Source of the DNA: Spongiibacter tropicus DSM 19543
GTDB taxonomy: Bacteria > Pseudomonadota > Gammaproteobacteria > Pseudomonadales > Spongiibacteraceae
NCBI RefSeq assembly: GCF_000420325.1
Contig: NZ_ATUS01000001.1
Span: forward strand, 1,244,463-1,308,462
DNA: 64,000 bases
Direction: 5' to 3'
This document shows positions 35,261 through 44,089 of this stretch, piece after piece. Position numbers and translations under genes: made by a program. Under the pieces are notes generated by a model. The model saw nothing but the letters and a program-made list of their open reading frames with translations. It did no database searches and was not told where the DNA came from. The stretch's first letter is position 1; each line of letters opens with the position of its first letter.

Positions 35261-36423
35261 TAGGCATTTGCTGTCTCCTGAGCCACGTCTTTCAGACGCA
35301 ACTGATTGACCAGCGGCTGTGCGTAAATTTCCAAGGCTCGACGGCGGTAATCCGGCGGCATTTTTGCGAAATGCTCATCAAACTCCGCCACCTGCTTGTC
35401 CGAAATCTCTGGCAGATCCAGCGTCCGCCAGCGTGCGTCGTCGTGCAGTCGCATATAGGCCAGCACATTGCTGCTATGCAGTGGATAATTGCCGATAATC
35501 TCGCGGTCCAGCGCGGCAGCCAGCGCCGCCGCGTCGGCGTAATCGCCCTGCATACGCGGACCAAAGTGCACATGAACACGGCCCTTGTTACCGACAATGC
35601 CAGTACCAATGCTTTTCAGATCTTCGTGTTCCGCCTTCTGGTAAGCGCCGTCGCGTTCAATCTGTACCAACTCGCGCGCCTTGGCCGCATCCAGTGGATC
35701 CCATTCATAGGAAATCGACACCGGCACCACATTCATGGCCGCCACAAATTCGGCAAAGCTCTCGCTGCCCTTGTCCTGCGACATACCGATCATTTTGATC
35801 AGCGCCACTTCCGTCGCGTCATTGCCGTCCTTTGCCCGCCCCTCTCGCTGGGCAATCCAGATAGAGGCACGCTCTTCCAGCAGAGAATGGCGTATGTAAT
35901 TGGACAGCTTGCGGAAGGCTGCCAGCATCTGCCGAGGCCCCTTGGCGCTGCGCTGTACAATAAAGCTCTTGTTAATCCGCATCAGATCCGCGGCAAAGGG
36001 CTTCGACAGCAAGTTATCCCCAATCGCAATCCGCACGGTGTCCAGGCCATTGTGGTAGAGCGCGTAGTTGACGAACGCCGGGTCCAAGGCGATGTCGCGA
36101 TGATTACTGATAAACAGATAGGCTTTCCCGGGCGACAGATGCTCGACACCCGACACCACAAATTCTCTCGTACTGCCTTCGATCATCTGATCCATGTAGA
36201 CCTTAACGACCGACTGAAAGGCCGCAACAGAGTCCACACCAATAAGCTGTCGGCGCAGAATCCGGGAAACCAGCGGGCGTAACAGCCCCGGGAACCACCG
36301 ATTAAGACGGGGCATGCGCAAGCTGGCCACCGCGGCGATCAACTCCGGGTCAATCAGCAAGCGGTCAAGAACGTCTCGAACCTCGTTATCGTGATAGGGT
36401 CGGATATCGGCAAATTCATCCAT
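35260..36423 (-). CDS. glycerol-3-phosphate/lysophosphatidate acyltransferase family protein
   Basis: A 387-residue membrane-associated acyltransferase. The acyltransferase motif is FISNHRDIALDPAF, a variant of NHX4D with one extra residue before the Asp; further blocks are INKSFIVQRS and IWIAQREGRAKDG, matching the family's EGxR element. Length and sequence suit a proteobacterial subfamily annotated only as glycerol acyltransferase or PlsC-like, more than 100 residues longer than PlsC. The start is ATG 36423. It is first in a leftward operon with dinG and yqcC. The acceptor is uncertain; it may act on phospholipids. Confidence 0.83.
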   Translation of the reverse strand: MDEFADIRPYHDNEVRDVLDRLLIDPELIAAVASLRMPRLNRWFPGLLRPLVSRILRRQLIGVDSVAAFQSVVKVYMDQMIEGSTREFVVSGVEHLSPGKAYLFISNHRDIALDPAFVNYALYHNGLDTVRIAIGDNLLSKPFAADLMRINKSFIVQRSAKGPRQMLAAFRKLSNYIRHSLLEERASIWIAQREGRAKDGNDATEVALIKMIGMSQDKGSESFAEFVAAMNVVPVSISYEWDPLDAAKARELVQIERDGAYQKAEHEDLKSIGTGIVGNKGRVHVHFGPRMQGDYADAAALAAALDREIIGNYPLHSSNVLAYMRLHDDARWRTLDLPEISDKQVAEFDEHFAKMPPDYRRRALEIYAQPLVNQLRLKDVAQETANA

Positions 36424-36647
36424 TATTCTTCATACTCAGCACACCAGAGGCCCGGCCGGGGCCACACAAACCAGCCGGGATTCTACCCCAATTACCTCCC
36501 TGATGCGTGTTCCCCATGTCAGTAGCCGCCACCGATTGCCGCAACACGCCCGCACTGCCAACTAGACATGCAAAGTCCTTCCTCTAAGCAGCCAAAATCG
36601 CTTTAATCGGGCAACCTAACGAGAAAACTACGATAACGAGGACACCC

Positions 36648-37415
36648 ATGAGTCTGGACAACTTCTCACTTAAAGGTCGGCGCGCACTCATTACCGGCGC
36701 CTCCTCCGGCCTCGGTCATGGCATCGCCAAGGGACTTGCTGCCGCCGGCGCCGAAATCATTGCCTGTGCCCGACGCGTGGATCGACTGGAAGCACTGGTT
36801 GCCGACATTCGCCAGTCTGGCGGCAAAGCCTGCGCCGTTGCCATGGACGTCGCCAACCGTGACAGCGTCAACGCCGCTTACGACCAAGCCATCGCCGAGC
36901 TGGGGGTGCCCGACATCATCATCAACAACGCCGGCGTGGCCGACCCGAAGAACTTTCTGAAAGCCGACGAAGCCTCACGCGACTTTGTGATGAACACGAA
37001 CTTCAACGGCGTGTGGAACGTCGCTCAGGAAGGCGCCCGTCGCATGGTAGAGGCGAACCTGCCCGGCAGCATCATCAACATCGCCTCTGTGTTGGCCATC
37101 ATGGCACAGACGGGCCAGGCAACGTACTGCGCCTCCAAAGCCGCCGTTGCCCACCTGACCAACGTGATGTCGCTCGACCTCATGCGTCACAACATCCGCG
37201 TCAACGCCATCGCACCGGGCTGGTTTCTGACTGAGATGAACGAAGATTTCTTCGCGACGCAGGCGGGGAAAGACTACATCAGCACCATGCCGGCTCGTCG
37301 CCTCGGGAGCATCGACGAGCTGATCGGCCCCGTCATTCTGCTTGCCAGCGATGCCGGCTCCTTCATCAACGGCACCCTGCTGCCTGTCGATGGCGCCATT
37401 CGTCACAGCGCCTGA
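36648..37415 (+). CDS. short-chain dehydrogenase/reductase
   Basis: A 255-residue classical SDR. The cofactor motif is TGASSGLGHGIA (residues 16-27), NNAG is present, and the catalytic YxxxK is YCASK with an upstream Ser in INIASVLAIM. GAGGA precedes the ATG 36648. The C-terminus VDGAIRHSA shows a Gly-poor end typical of NAD(P)-dependent alcohol dehydrogenases. It resembles the SDR at 45282 in the NNAGVA and DFFA segments but is in a separate transcription unit just before the initiator tRNA. Substrate unknown. Confidence 0.9.
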   Translation: MSLDNFSLKGRRALITGASSGLGHGIAKGLAAAGAEIIACARRVDRLEALVADIRQSGGKACAVAMDVANRDSVNAAYDQAIAELGVPDIIINNAGVADPKNFLKADEASRDFVMNTNFNGVWNVAQEGARRMVEANLPGSIINIASVLAIMAQTGQATYCASKAAVAHLTNVMSLDLMRHNIRVNAIAPGWFLTEMNEDFFATQAGKDYISTMPARRLGSIDELIGPVILLASDAGSFINGTLLPVDGAIRHSA

Positions 37416-37436
37416 GCACTTTTCTCGAGAAAATAA

Positions 37437-37456
37437 GCCTTTGTACAAACAAAGGC
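37437..37456. repeat. inverted repeat between the SDR gene and the tRNA promoter
   Basis: GCCTTTG (37437-37443) and CAAAGGC (37450-37456) pair perfectly around a TACAAA loop. It ends right beside the -35 box of the tRNA promoter. It may terminate the SDR transcript weakly, though no T-run follows. Confidence 0.45.
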
Positions 37457-37485
37457 TTGCAAGACCCAAAGGTCGTCCCTATAAT
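37457..37485 (+). promoter_or_regulatory. consensus sigma-70 promoter of the initiator tRNA
   Basis: -35 TTGCAA (37457-37462), 17-bp spacer, perfect -10 TATAAT (37480-37485), followed by the GC-rich discriminator GCGCGACC, a feature of stringently controlled stable-RNA promoters. Confidence 0.85.
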
Positions 37486-37522
37486 GCGCGACCTGTCTTG
37501 AGGAACAAGACAACCAGTCAAT

Positions 37523-37599
<77 letters not shown>

Positions 37600-37604
37600 A
37601 ATAG

Positions 37605-37641
37605 AAAGGCGAATCAAGCGTACAGCTGATTCGCCTTTTTT
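37605..37641 (+). terminator. intrinsic terminator of the tRNA
   Basis: A 12-bp perfect stem, AAAGGCGAATCA (37605-37616) with TGATTCGCCTTT (37627-37638), a 10-base loop and a following T-run. Begins 6 bases after the tRNA. Confidence 0.92.
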
Positions 37642-37871
37642 GTATCAATATAATAAGACGCACAAACAGTATTTGCGGCCCTCAATTACCCCTCTTTCCC
37701 CTGTGTCTCATTATCGCAGTCTGTCATCGATTCAGAAAAACCATGTGCCCTTCATTAGCCGCAATAAATTTAGTGAAGGTAGGCCATATATTTACTTTTG
37801 CGCCCATCAATAGCCATAAACGGGCACCAAACGCTTCGACACTCATAAGCCCTTCCCCAACACACTCATAC
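37642..37871. other. AT-rich non-coding interval
   Basis: With the flanking terminators, about 360 bp lie between the tRNA and the next gene. I find no ORF of note, repeat or further tRNA in it. It is clearly more AT-rich than the neighbouring genes. Confidence 0.5.
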
Positions 37872-37895
37872 AAAAAAGCCAGCCTAATGGCTGGC
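37872..37895 (-). terminator. intrinsic terminator of the small secreted protein/TonB receptor unit
   Basis: On the minus strand GCCAGCC / GGCTGGC (37895-37889 and 37884-37878) with a 4-base loop is followed by six T. It lies 62 bp beyond the stop of the 150-residue secreted protein gene. Confidence 0.88.
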
Positions 37896-37957
37896 AATAA
37901 GAGGGCCTAGAATTACCAGGCAACACACATTTTTAATAGGAATGCAGGAAACAAGTA

Positions 37958-38410
37958 TTACGGAGCCAGGTTTGGCGACATGCTCATCAGTATTTCCACG
38001 GGATCGACAAGAAAGCCCAGAGGAATGGCGTCGATACCGCCCGACGGACTGCCCGCCTGACCGCCGGTCAACACCGAGGTCAGTCCTGCCGTGACGTCAA
38101 CCACCGGCAGCAGCACCGCATCCAGCGGGCCGTAAAGCGTGGTCAGGCCCTTGAGGGTATCGCCACCCAACAGCAGGTCAGTCAAGGGCTTTGCCATACC
38201 AAAGTTGTTCACCAGCGGCTCCGAAAGCGGATTATTGAGCAGCAAACCAGCCAGCACGGGCAGCGCCTCGCCCACGGCAACACTGGTGAGATCTGTCACC
38301 AGCCCCACCGGCACTAGGGGCGACAAATCCAGGACCGGGGCCGCCAGCAGCTTGGGGGAGTTGCCGGCAAGCACCAGCAGGGTCATTACGGTCATCAGCA
38401 TTTTTTTCAT
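37958..38410 (-). CDS. small secreted protein, function unknown
   Basis: A 150-residue protein with a signal peptide (MKKMLMTVMTLLVLAGNSP.., cut near LLAAP). The mature part is Leu/Pro/Gly-rich with almost no charge (LSPLVPVGLVTDLTSVAVG; DTLKGLTTLYGPLDAVLLPV). It has no cysteine and no known domain. GAGG lies ahead of ATG 38410, and the TonB receptor gene ends 43 bp upstream on the same strand, so the two are likely co-transcribed and this protein may assist uptake or surface binding of the substrate. Its composition recalls the larger lipoprotein at 3224. Confidence 0.7.
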   Translation of the reverse strand: MKKMLMTVMTLLVLAGNSPKLLAAPVLDLSPLVPVGLVTDLTSVAVGEALPVLAGLLLNNPLSEPLVNNFGMAKPLTDLLLGGDTLKGLTTLYGPLDAVLLPVVDVTAGLTSVLTGGQAGSPSGGIDAIPLGFLVDPVEILMSMSPNLAP

Positions 38411-38453
38411 TATTGTTACCTCGTCATTATTGTTAACAGTATTCGAAGCGTCG

Positions 38454-40805
38454 TTAGTAATCCCAGTTCAGCCGCACGCCGTACGTTGTCGGCGGTGCCA
38501 GATAATCGGAGCGTCCGGCGTCGGTGTGAAACTGCGAATAGGTGTAGCGGGCATCATTAATGTTTTTGCCAAAGGCGGTGATGCGAATATTGCTGTCGTA
38601 GTGAAGAAAGCTCAGCGCAGCGTCCACGACGTAGTAGTCTTCCTCGAACGACACTGGCGAGTTCTGCGCCAGATAGTAGAAGCCATCGTTGTAGTACATG
38701 CTGGCATTGAGCTCAAACTCGCCAAAGCTGAACGGCGACCACACCTGGTTAACACCAATACTGCCACTGAACTCGGGCGTTCGGGTTACGCGGTTGCCTG
38801 TAAAATCACCGTTCTTGAAGTTGTAGAGACCATCGCCTTCGTTATAGCCACTGCCCTCTTTATACGAGGTGTATTCTGAGTCCAGGAAGGAGCCGGTCAG
38901 TGCCAGTACCAGGCCGGGGTTCATATTGGGCATGGGCACCCATTGCACGTCGAAGTCGATGCCCTTGATTTCTGCGCCACCGGCGTTTTCCAGCGACACG
39001 GCACCGCCGCTGAGCAGCGAAATAAACTGCACCTGAAGGTCTTCGATCTCATTCTGGAAGATCGCCGCGTTAACGGTGAGCGTACGATCAAACCACTGTG
39101 ACTTCAGCCCCAGCTCGTAAGTGGTGACGGTTTCCGGGCGCACATATTCCGGCTGGTCGTAGACGTTCACAGTATTAAATGTGCCGCTCTTATAGCCCTG
39201 GGTGTAGGTGGCGTAAAGCATCACATCGTCGGCAGGCGTCAGGCTCAAGGTCACTTTTGGCGAGAAGTTTTCGTCCTCCGCGCGCGGCCGATCAAAAGGA
39301 ATTGCCCTTGTAGTACTTCCATCGATGTTAACCAAGGAAACACTTGACTCAACAACGTAACGCTCCTCTTCCTGATACCGCCCGCCCAATGTCAGGCTCA
39401 TCCAATCGGTAAAGTGCAGGGTGGTCTGGGCAAAATAGGCAGTGGACTCTGTACCCAGCTTAGACACCAAACCCAGCGATACGCCGTCGGGAATGACCGG
39501 CACTATACTGCCCAGTAAATCTACTAGATTATTGATGCTTTCAGGCAACGGAATTCCCAATAACGCCCCGTCGTTAAGATCGAGTCCAAGCGCCGACAGG
39601 CGGTTAAGCGGGAAGCCCGACTCCTGGTTCAGATGAAAGGCGCCCACAATCCACTCGATCCAGTGGGGCGAGTTTTCGTTAGACAGAAACTGAATTTCTT
39701 GGGTTTTTACGTCGGCAAACTGGCCTTTGGCGTCGAAGGTGATAAACGGGGTATCCGAGCCATCGAAGTCGTAAACATTGTCGGTGACAATATCCTGCTT
39801 GCTGGCCAGCACTTTTACATCGAACCAATTGGTGCGCCACTCAAACTCACCGTAGAGCACCTCGTTGTCCAGCGAGAAATAACTGGGGACGTCGACCTTA
39901 ACCTGGTAGTCCTTCTCCTCAGCGGTGATCCCCAGCCCCTTAGACAGCGCGCTGGGCGCCACATTCGGCATGGCGGTGGAGCTCACGCCGTACTGTTCGT
40001 ACTTGATATACGCCGCGTTGAGATCGATATCTTCAGTGGGCGAGAAGCGAAGCTTGTAACGAAAGCCCTCAGACTCTTCCTCGGGGAAAGGCTCAAAGCC
40101 GCCCTCGCCATCACCCCGCATGCCCTCATAGTAATTGTCGGCAATCTGCTTGGTGTACGACACACTGGCCGCCAGCCAGTCGGCAAAGGGGTAACTCACA
40201 TGCGCCCGAACATTTTTATCTTCAAACTGGCCGGAATAACTGCCCTGCAGGGAAATTTCCGGCTCGATGCCTGGATCGCGGGTGATGATATTAATCGCGC
40301 CGCCGGTAGAGTTTCGACCAAACAGGGTTCCCTGCGGGCCTTTCAATACCTCTACCCGCTCTACCGCGCCAAAGGACTGCGACTGACCATTGGCAAAGGG
40401 GTAATAAATGCCGTCGATGTAGGTGGCGATACTGGGATCGGAGTCGGGAAGGAAGGCATCGCTGCCCACTCCGCGAATATACACCACCGCAAAGTTCACC
40501 GTTTGGCCGTAGTACATGCCCGGCGTAAATTGCGCCAAATCCTTGGGATCGTCAATGCCCATGGCGTCCATCTTGTCGGCGGTAAACGCCGCCAGGGCAA
40601 TAGGCACGTCCTGCGCATTTTCGGTCCGCTTTTGCGCCATCACCACCACCTCTTCCATGAGGCGGCTCGTGCCTTTGGCCCGAGCCTCTTGCTGAGCAAG
40701 AGCAGGCGACGCTGCGCTTAGTGCAGCTACCGCCAGACTAAGGGCCGCTTTTCTACTCGGGCAGGGAATACCTAAGGGTAGTAATTTTCGACTGAGTAAG
40801 CTCAC
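38454..40805 (-). CDS. TonB-dependent outer-membrane receptor
   Basis: A 783-residue receptor. Signal peptide 1-38 (ends ASPALA), TonB-box-like MEEVVVMAQKR near residues 50-60, plug domain about 60-170 with YIRGVGSDAFLPDSDPSIAT and VEVLKGPQGTLFGRNSTGGAIN, then a 22-strand barrel ending GVRLNWDY with a terminal aromatic residue. The GTG start at 40805 has AGGA upstream. It resembles the receptors found with catabolic clusters for sterols, terpenoids and hydrocarbons in marine bacteria and sphingomonads, rather than siderophore receptors; this is inference from its setting. Its promoter carries the island-wide nCTAn-N5-TTAGA element. Confidence 0.92.
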   Translation of the reverse strand: MSLLSRKLLPLGIPCPSRKAALSLAVAALSAASPALAQQEARAKGTSRLMEEVVVMAQKRTENAQDVPIALAAFTADKMDAMGIDDPKDLAQFTPGMYYGQTVNFAVVYIRGVGSDAFLPDSDPSIATYIDGIYYPFANGQSQSFGAVERVEVLKGPQGTLFGRNSTGGAINIITRDPGIEPEISLQGSYSGQFEDKNVRAHVSYPFADWLAASVSYTKQIADNYYEGMRGDGEGGFEPFPEEESEGFRYKLRFSPTEDIDLNAAYIKYEQYGVSSTAMPNVAPSALSKGLGITAEEKDYQVKVDVPSYFSLDNEVLYGEFEWRTNWFDVKVLASKQDIVTDNVYDFDGSDTPFITFDAKGQFADVKTQEIQFLSNENSPHWIEWIVGAFHLNQESGFPLNRLSALGLDLNDGALLGIPLPESINNLVDLLGSIVPVIPDGVSLGLVSKLGTESTAYFAQTTLHFTDWMSLTLGGRYQEEERYVVESSVSLVNIDGSTTRAIPFDRPRAEDENFSPKVTLSLTPADDVMLYATYTQGYKSGTFNTVNVYDQPEYVRPETVTTYELGLKSQWFDRTLTVNAAIFQNEIEDLQVQFISLLSGGAVSLENAGGAEIKGIDFDVQWVPMPNMNPGLVLALTGSFLDSEYTSYKEGSGYNEGDGLYNFKNGDFTGNRVTRTPEFSGSIGVNQVWSPFSFGEFELNASMYYNDGFYYLAQNSPVSFEEDYYVVDAALSFLHYDSNIRITAFGKNINDARYTYSQFHTDAGRSDYLAPPTTYGVRLNWDY

Positions 40806-40835
40806 CGCAAAACCATCCTGTTAATTATCATTAGA

Positions 40836-40863
40836 ATAATAGTGGCGACTAATTTTTATCTAA
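40836..40863 (-). promoter_or_regulatory. predicted promoter of the TonB receptor gene
   Basis: On the minus strand a good -10 TATTAT (40841-40836) lies 16 bp after a weak -35 TTAGAT (40863-40858). The weak -35 is one arm of the operator-like palindrome at 40859-40873. Confidence 0.5.
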
Positions 40864-40873
40864 CGCCGTTAGA
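40859..40873. promoter_or_regulatory. operator-like palindrome TCTAA-N5-TTAGA, site 1
   Basis: TCTAACGCCGTTAGA has perfect 6-bp arms (TCTAAC / GTTAGA) and lies over the -35 of the TonB receptor promoter. It matches the sites at 46151, 51251, 60201 and 61561. Confidence 0.7.
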
Positions 40874-40909
40874 CAAGCATTCTAGATAGGGGTAACTACG
40901 TATGTCAAC

Positions 40910-40931
40910 AAAAACTATTAACATTCGTTAA
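40910..40931 (+). repeat. 22-bp element shared with 46186-46207, copy 1
   Basis: This stretch starts AAAAACTATTAACATT and ends CGTTAA. It matches the copy near the TetR gene at 20 of 22 positions. It also keeps the ACTAT-N5-TT core of the operator family. The rest of the 40806-41165 interval, about 360 bp, is AT-rich and holds no convincing gene; an 83-codon frame from 40931 looks random. Confidence 0.55.
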
Positions 40932-41131
40932 TGGCGTCTAAAATTTATTTATTATTCTTAAATATCAATACGTTAACCAACAAAACAAATGAGCTAAGTG
41001 GCGATTTTTTAGCGGCAAATAGCTATTATTCCAAGGCGCTATTAGCAACCCAGAATATTACAATTAACGCGTATAAAAACCCTAGATCTTTCCGGCAAGC
41101 GCCACGGAATGGGCAAGACAAAACAACGCGA

Positions 41132-41158
41132 CCGGGGGCAGGCACGACCCGCCCCCGG
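41132..41158 (-). terminator. hairpin ending the beta-oxidation operon
   Basis: CCGGGGGC (41132-41139) pairs perfectly with GCCCCCGG (41151-41158). On the minus strand it lies 7 bp after the thiolase stop and is followed by a moderately T-rich stretch (GTTGTTTTG). Likely a terminator, though not a perfect one. Confidence 0.6.
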
Positions 41159-41165
41159 CAAGCCG

Positions 41166-42401
41166 TTATAGCCTCTCGATGATAATAGCCGGCGCCATGC
41201 CGCCCGCTGCACACATGGTCACCAAGCCGCGCTTGAGATCGCGCCGCTCCAGTTCGTCAAGCACAGTGCCAATCAGCATGGCGCCCGTGCAACCAATGGG
41301 ATGCCCCAGGGCCATCGCCCCGCCATTCACATTCACTTTGTTGCGATCCAGACCCAGATCGCGGATGTATTTCTCGGCGACCACTGCAAAGGCCTCATTG
41401 ATCTCGAACAGGTCGATATCGTCCAGCGTCAGGCCCGCCTTCTTCAACACCTTGCGCGTGGCGGGCACCGGGGCATTGAGCATTAAGGTTGGCGAGTCGC
41501 CCATATTGGCGATGGCCAGCACCTTGGCACGGGGCTTTAAACCGTGTTGCTTGGCGTACTCGGGCGATGACAGCAGCAAGGCCGCCGCGCCATCAACCAC
41601 GCCAGAGGAGTTGCCACCGTGATGCACATGCTGAATTTTCAGATCCGGATAGACCTTGTGAATCAAACTCGCATAGCTTGTGCCCTGCTCGTCCAGCGGC
41701 GCGTAGGCCAGTTGTTCGAAGGCCGGGCGCAGGCCCGCCAGCGCCTCCACAGTGGTGCCCGGGCGGGGGAATTCCTCGCGGTCCAGCGCCAGTGAGCCGT
41801 CCTGCCGATACACCGGAATCAGGCTGCGGTCAAAATGCCCACCGGCAATGGCGGCAGCCGCGCGCTCCTGGCTGAGTGCGGCCAGCTCGTCCAGGCTCTG
41901 GCGGCTGATCTTCTCCAGCGTGGCAATGGCATCGGCACACACGCCCTGATGCGGCTGCGGATGCGCCTCGCGCAGACGCAGATTGCCCGCGTCCATAAAA
42001 ATCGGGCCTAAATTCCCCTCGTGGCCGTAGTTCGACATCATCTCGGTGCCACCGGCAATCACCAGGTCTTCAAAGCCCGCCGCAATACTGGCCGCCGCCA
42101 TGTTCACCGCGGTAATCCCCGAGCCACAAAACCGGTCGAGCGTGACCGCGCTGGAGGCAATGTTGTAGCCGGCATCCAGCGCGGCCATACGGCCCAGGTC
42201 ATTGCCCTGCTCGCCGCGCTGGGAGCTGGTGCCCCAGACGATATCATCCACATCGGCAGTATTCAGGGCATTGCGCTCGGCGATCGCCTTGAGCACCGTA
42301 GCGCCCAGTTGCTGGGGATGAATACCCGCCAGCGACCCCTTACCCACCTTACCTATCCCCCGCGGGGTGCGACAGGCATCAATAATCCAAGCCTCTTTCA
42401 T
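41166..42401 (-). CDS. acetyl-CoA acetyltransferase (thiolase)
   Basis: A 411-residue thiolase II-type enzyme. The nucleophilic Cys92 is in DRFCGSGITAVNMA; the C-terminal motifs GGAMALGHPIGCTGA and MCAAGGMAP hold the catalytic His and second Cys. It cleaves 3-ketoacyl-CoA with CoA, the last step of beta-oxidation. It is the fifth and last gene of a leftward operon (46061 to 41166), followed by a hairpin. Relatives serve steroid side-chain and other branched-chain degradation, so the substrate may be bulky, but this is inference. Confidence 0.93.
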   Translation of the reverse strand: MKEAWIIDACRTPRGIGKVGKGSLAGIHPQQLGATVLKAIAERNALNTADVDDIVWGTSSQRGEQGNDLGRMAALDAGYNIASSAVTLDRFCGSGITAVNMAAASIAAGFEDLVIAGGTEMMSNYGHEGNLGPIFMDAGNLRLREAHPQPHQGVCADAIATLEKISRQSLDELAALSQERAAAAIAGGHFDRSLIPVYRQDGSLALDREEFPRPGTTVEALAGLRPAFEQLAYAPLDEQGTSYASLIHKVYPDLKIQHVHHGGNSSGVVDGAAALLLSSPEYAKQHGLKPRAKVLAIANMGDSPTLMLNAPVPATRKVLKKAGLTLDDIDLFEINEAFAVVAEKYIRDLGLDRNKVNVNGGAMALGHPIGCTGAMLIGTVLDELERRDLKRGLVTMCAAGGMAPAIIIERL

Positions 42402-42427
42402 TGTTTATCCTCGCCATTAGGCCGTTA

Positions 42428-43192
42428 TTATTTTCCTTGCCACTGGGGTGCCCGCTTCTCGGCAAATGCCCGGGCGCCCTCAATGGCATCTTTACTGGAA
42501 AAGATCGGATCGACAATCTCTGCTTGTTTGCCAAACATCTCGCCGTCCTGCCAATCTGCCGACTCGTAAATCACCTGCTTAGACGACTCGATGGACAGCG
42601 GCGCATTGGCCACGATTTTTGCCGCCATGGCCTTGGCCGCGCCCAGTACCTCGCCTGCGGGCACGCATTGATTCACCAAACCGAGATTCAACGCCCGCTG
42701 GGCATCCATAAAGTCGCCGGTGAGCGCCAGCTCCATCGCCACGCGCAGCGGGGTTTGCCGGGGCAGCCGCATAAGGCCACCGGCAGCAGCCGCCAGACCG
42801 CGTTTGGCCTCGGGAATACCAAACTGGCTGTTTTCCGCCGCCACGATCAAGTCGCAGCTCAGGGCAATTTCAAAACCACCCGCCAATGCATAGCCCTCAA
42901 CAGCGGCAATTAGCGGTTTACGCGGGCGCTTTTCACACAATCCGGCAAAACCGCGTCCCTTAATCACCGGCAGTTCGCCGCTGACAAAAGCTTTTAAGTC
43001 CATCCCTGCACAGAAGGTACCGCCCGCGCCGGTAATAATGGCAACGCGAATGGCCGGATCGCTGTCTAATTGATCCATGGCCGCCGCAATACCTTTAGCA
43101 ACATCCAGGTTTACCGCGTTTTTCGCCTTTGGGCGATTCAGGGTTACAGTCATCACGCCGTTGTCGACGGCAACCAGCACAGCATCATTCAT
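42428..43192 (-). CDS. enoyl-CoA hydratase/isomerase (crotonase family)
   Basis: A 254-residue crotonase. The oxyanion-hole segment is TGAGGTFCAGMDLKAF; the second block is PLIAAVEGYALAGGFEIALSC. The first catalytic Glu position is taken within GIPEAKRGL, with Glu preserved. It hydrates 2-enoyl-CoA in the beta-oxidation operon. The stop lies 26 bp before the thiolase start. Crotonases have wide substrate range, so isomerase activity cannot be excluded. Confidence 0.92.
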   Translation of the reverse strand: MNDAVLVAVDNGVMTVTLNRPKAKNAVNLDVAKGIAAAMDQLDSDPAIRVAIITGAGGTFCAGMDLKAFVSGELPVIKGRGFAGLCEKRPRKPLIAAVEGYALAGGFEIALSCDLIVAAENSQFGIPEAKRGLAAAAGGLMRLPRQTPLRVAMELALTGDFMDAQRALNLGLVNQCVPAGEVLGAAKAMAAKIVANAPLSIESSKQVIYESADWQDGEMFGKQAEIVDPIFSSKDAIEGARAFAEKRAPQWQGK

Positions 43193-43258
43193 AGCGATTC
43201 CTTAGTGTTGTCATCACGGGCCGTTCGCCTCGTGCTTGGTAAATATCCTGCTGGGTGC

Positions 43259-44032
43259 TTAGCGAGGCTGCATGCGAATGGCGCCGTCCAAGCGTACGCA
43301 CTCACCGTTCATGTATTCGTTCTCGGCAATAAATACCGACAGGTGGGCAATTTCTTCGGGGCGACCCAGGCGCTTGGGGTTCACCACGCTGGCCTCAAGA
43401 GATTTGTAAGCCTCTTCGGGCAGGGTTTCGAACAGCGGCGTGTGGATCAGACCGGGCACAATGGTATTCACGCGAATACCGTAAGAGGCCAAATCGCGCG
43501 CCATCGGTAAAGTCATGCCTACCACACCGCCCTTGGACGCGCTGTAGGCCAGTTGGCCAATTTGCCCTTCGTAGGCCGCCACCGACGCGGTATTAATGAT
43601 TACACCGCGGGCATTTACTTCATCGTAGGGCGCATTCTTAGCCATTTGTTCGGCAGCCAGGCGCGCCACATTAAACGTACCAATCAGATTAATATTGATT
43701 ACATGGCAGTAGTCTGCGAGGGGGAAGGGGCCATTCTTACCCAATGTTTTAATAGCATTACCGATCCCTGCGTAGTTATTGCAAATATGAATCGCCTTAA
43801 ACCTTGCCAACACACCGTCAATAGCTTCTTTTACAGAGGCCTCATCGGCGACATTCACGTTGAAGAAGGCAACTTTGTCCTCGCCCAACTCAGCGATAAT
43901 GGTCTTGGCACGCTCTTCATTCAGGTCAAAAATGGCCACAGATGCGCCCTTGTCGACATAAGCACGTACGGTCGCTTCGCCCAAACCAGAGGCTCCACCA
44001 GTCACAATCGCGACTTTGTTATTAATATCCAT
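43259..44032 (-). CDS. HSD10-like 3-hydroxyacyl-CoA dehydrogenase (SDR)
   Basis: A 257-residue SDR resembling type-2 3-hydroxyacyl-CoA dehydrogenase (HSD17B10). Cofactor motif TGGASGLGEATV (11-22), NNYAGIGNAIKTLG in place of NNAG, catalytic YSASK and ARDLASYGIRVNTIVPGLI. The C-terminus is VRLDGAIRMQPR, close to HSD10 sequences. It would oxidise 3-hydroxyacyl-CoA with NAD in the same operon as the hydratase and thiolase. HSD10-type enzymes accept branched acyl-CoA and steroids, in line with a bulky substrate. Confidence 0.9.
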   Translation of the reverse strand: MDINNKVAIVTGGASGLGEATVRAYVDKGASVAIFDLNEERAKTIIAELGEDKVAFFNVNVADEASVKEAIDGVLARFKAIHICNNYAGIGNAIKTLGKNGPFPLADYCHVININLIGTFNVARLAAEQMAKNAPYDEVNARGVIINTASVAAYEGQIGQLAYSASKGGVVGMTLPMARDLASYGIRVNTIVPGLIHTPLFETLPEEAYKSLEASVVNPKRLGRPEEIAHLSVFIAENEYMNGECVRLDGAIRMQPR

Positions 44033-44089
44033 GATCTCTATCCTTTTTCGATTACAACCCTGTACAGGTCATCACTAAGTTAATTGCCG

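Noticed and set aside
40931-41182. An 83-codon frame starting just after the 22-bp element
   Set aside because: No ribosome site, no domain; the last third runs through the terminator-like hairpin and into the thiolase 3' end.
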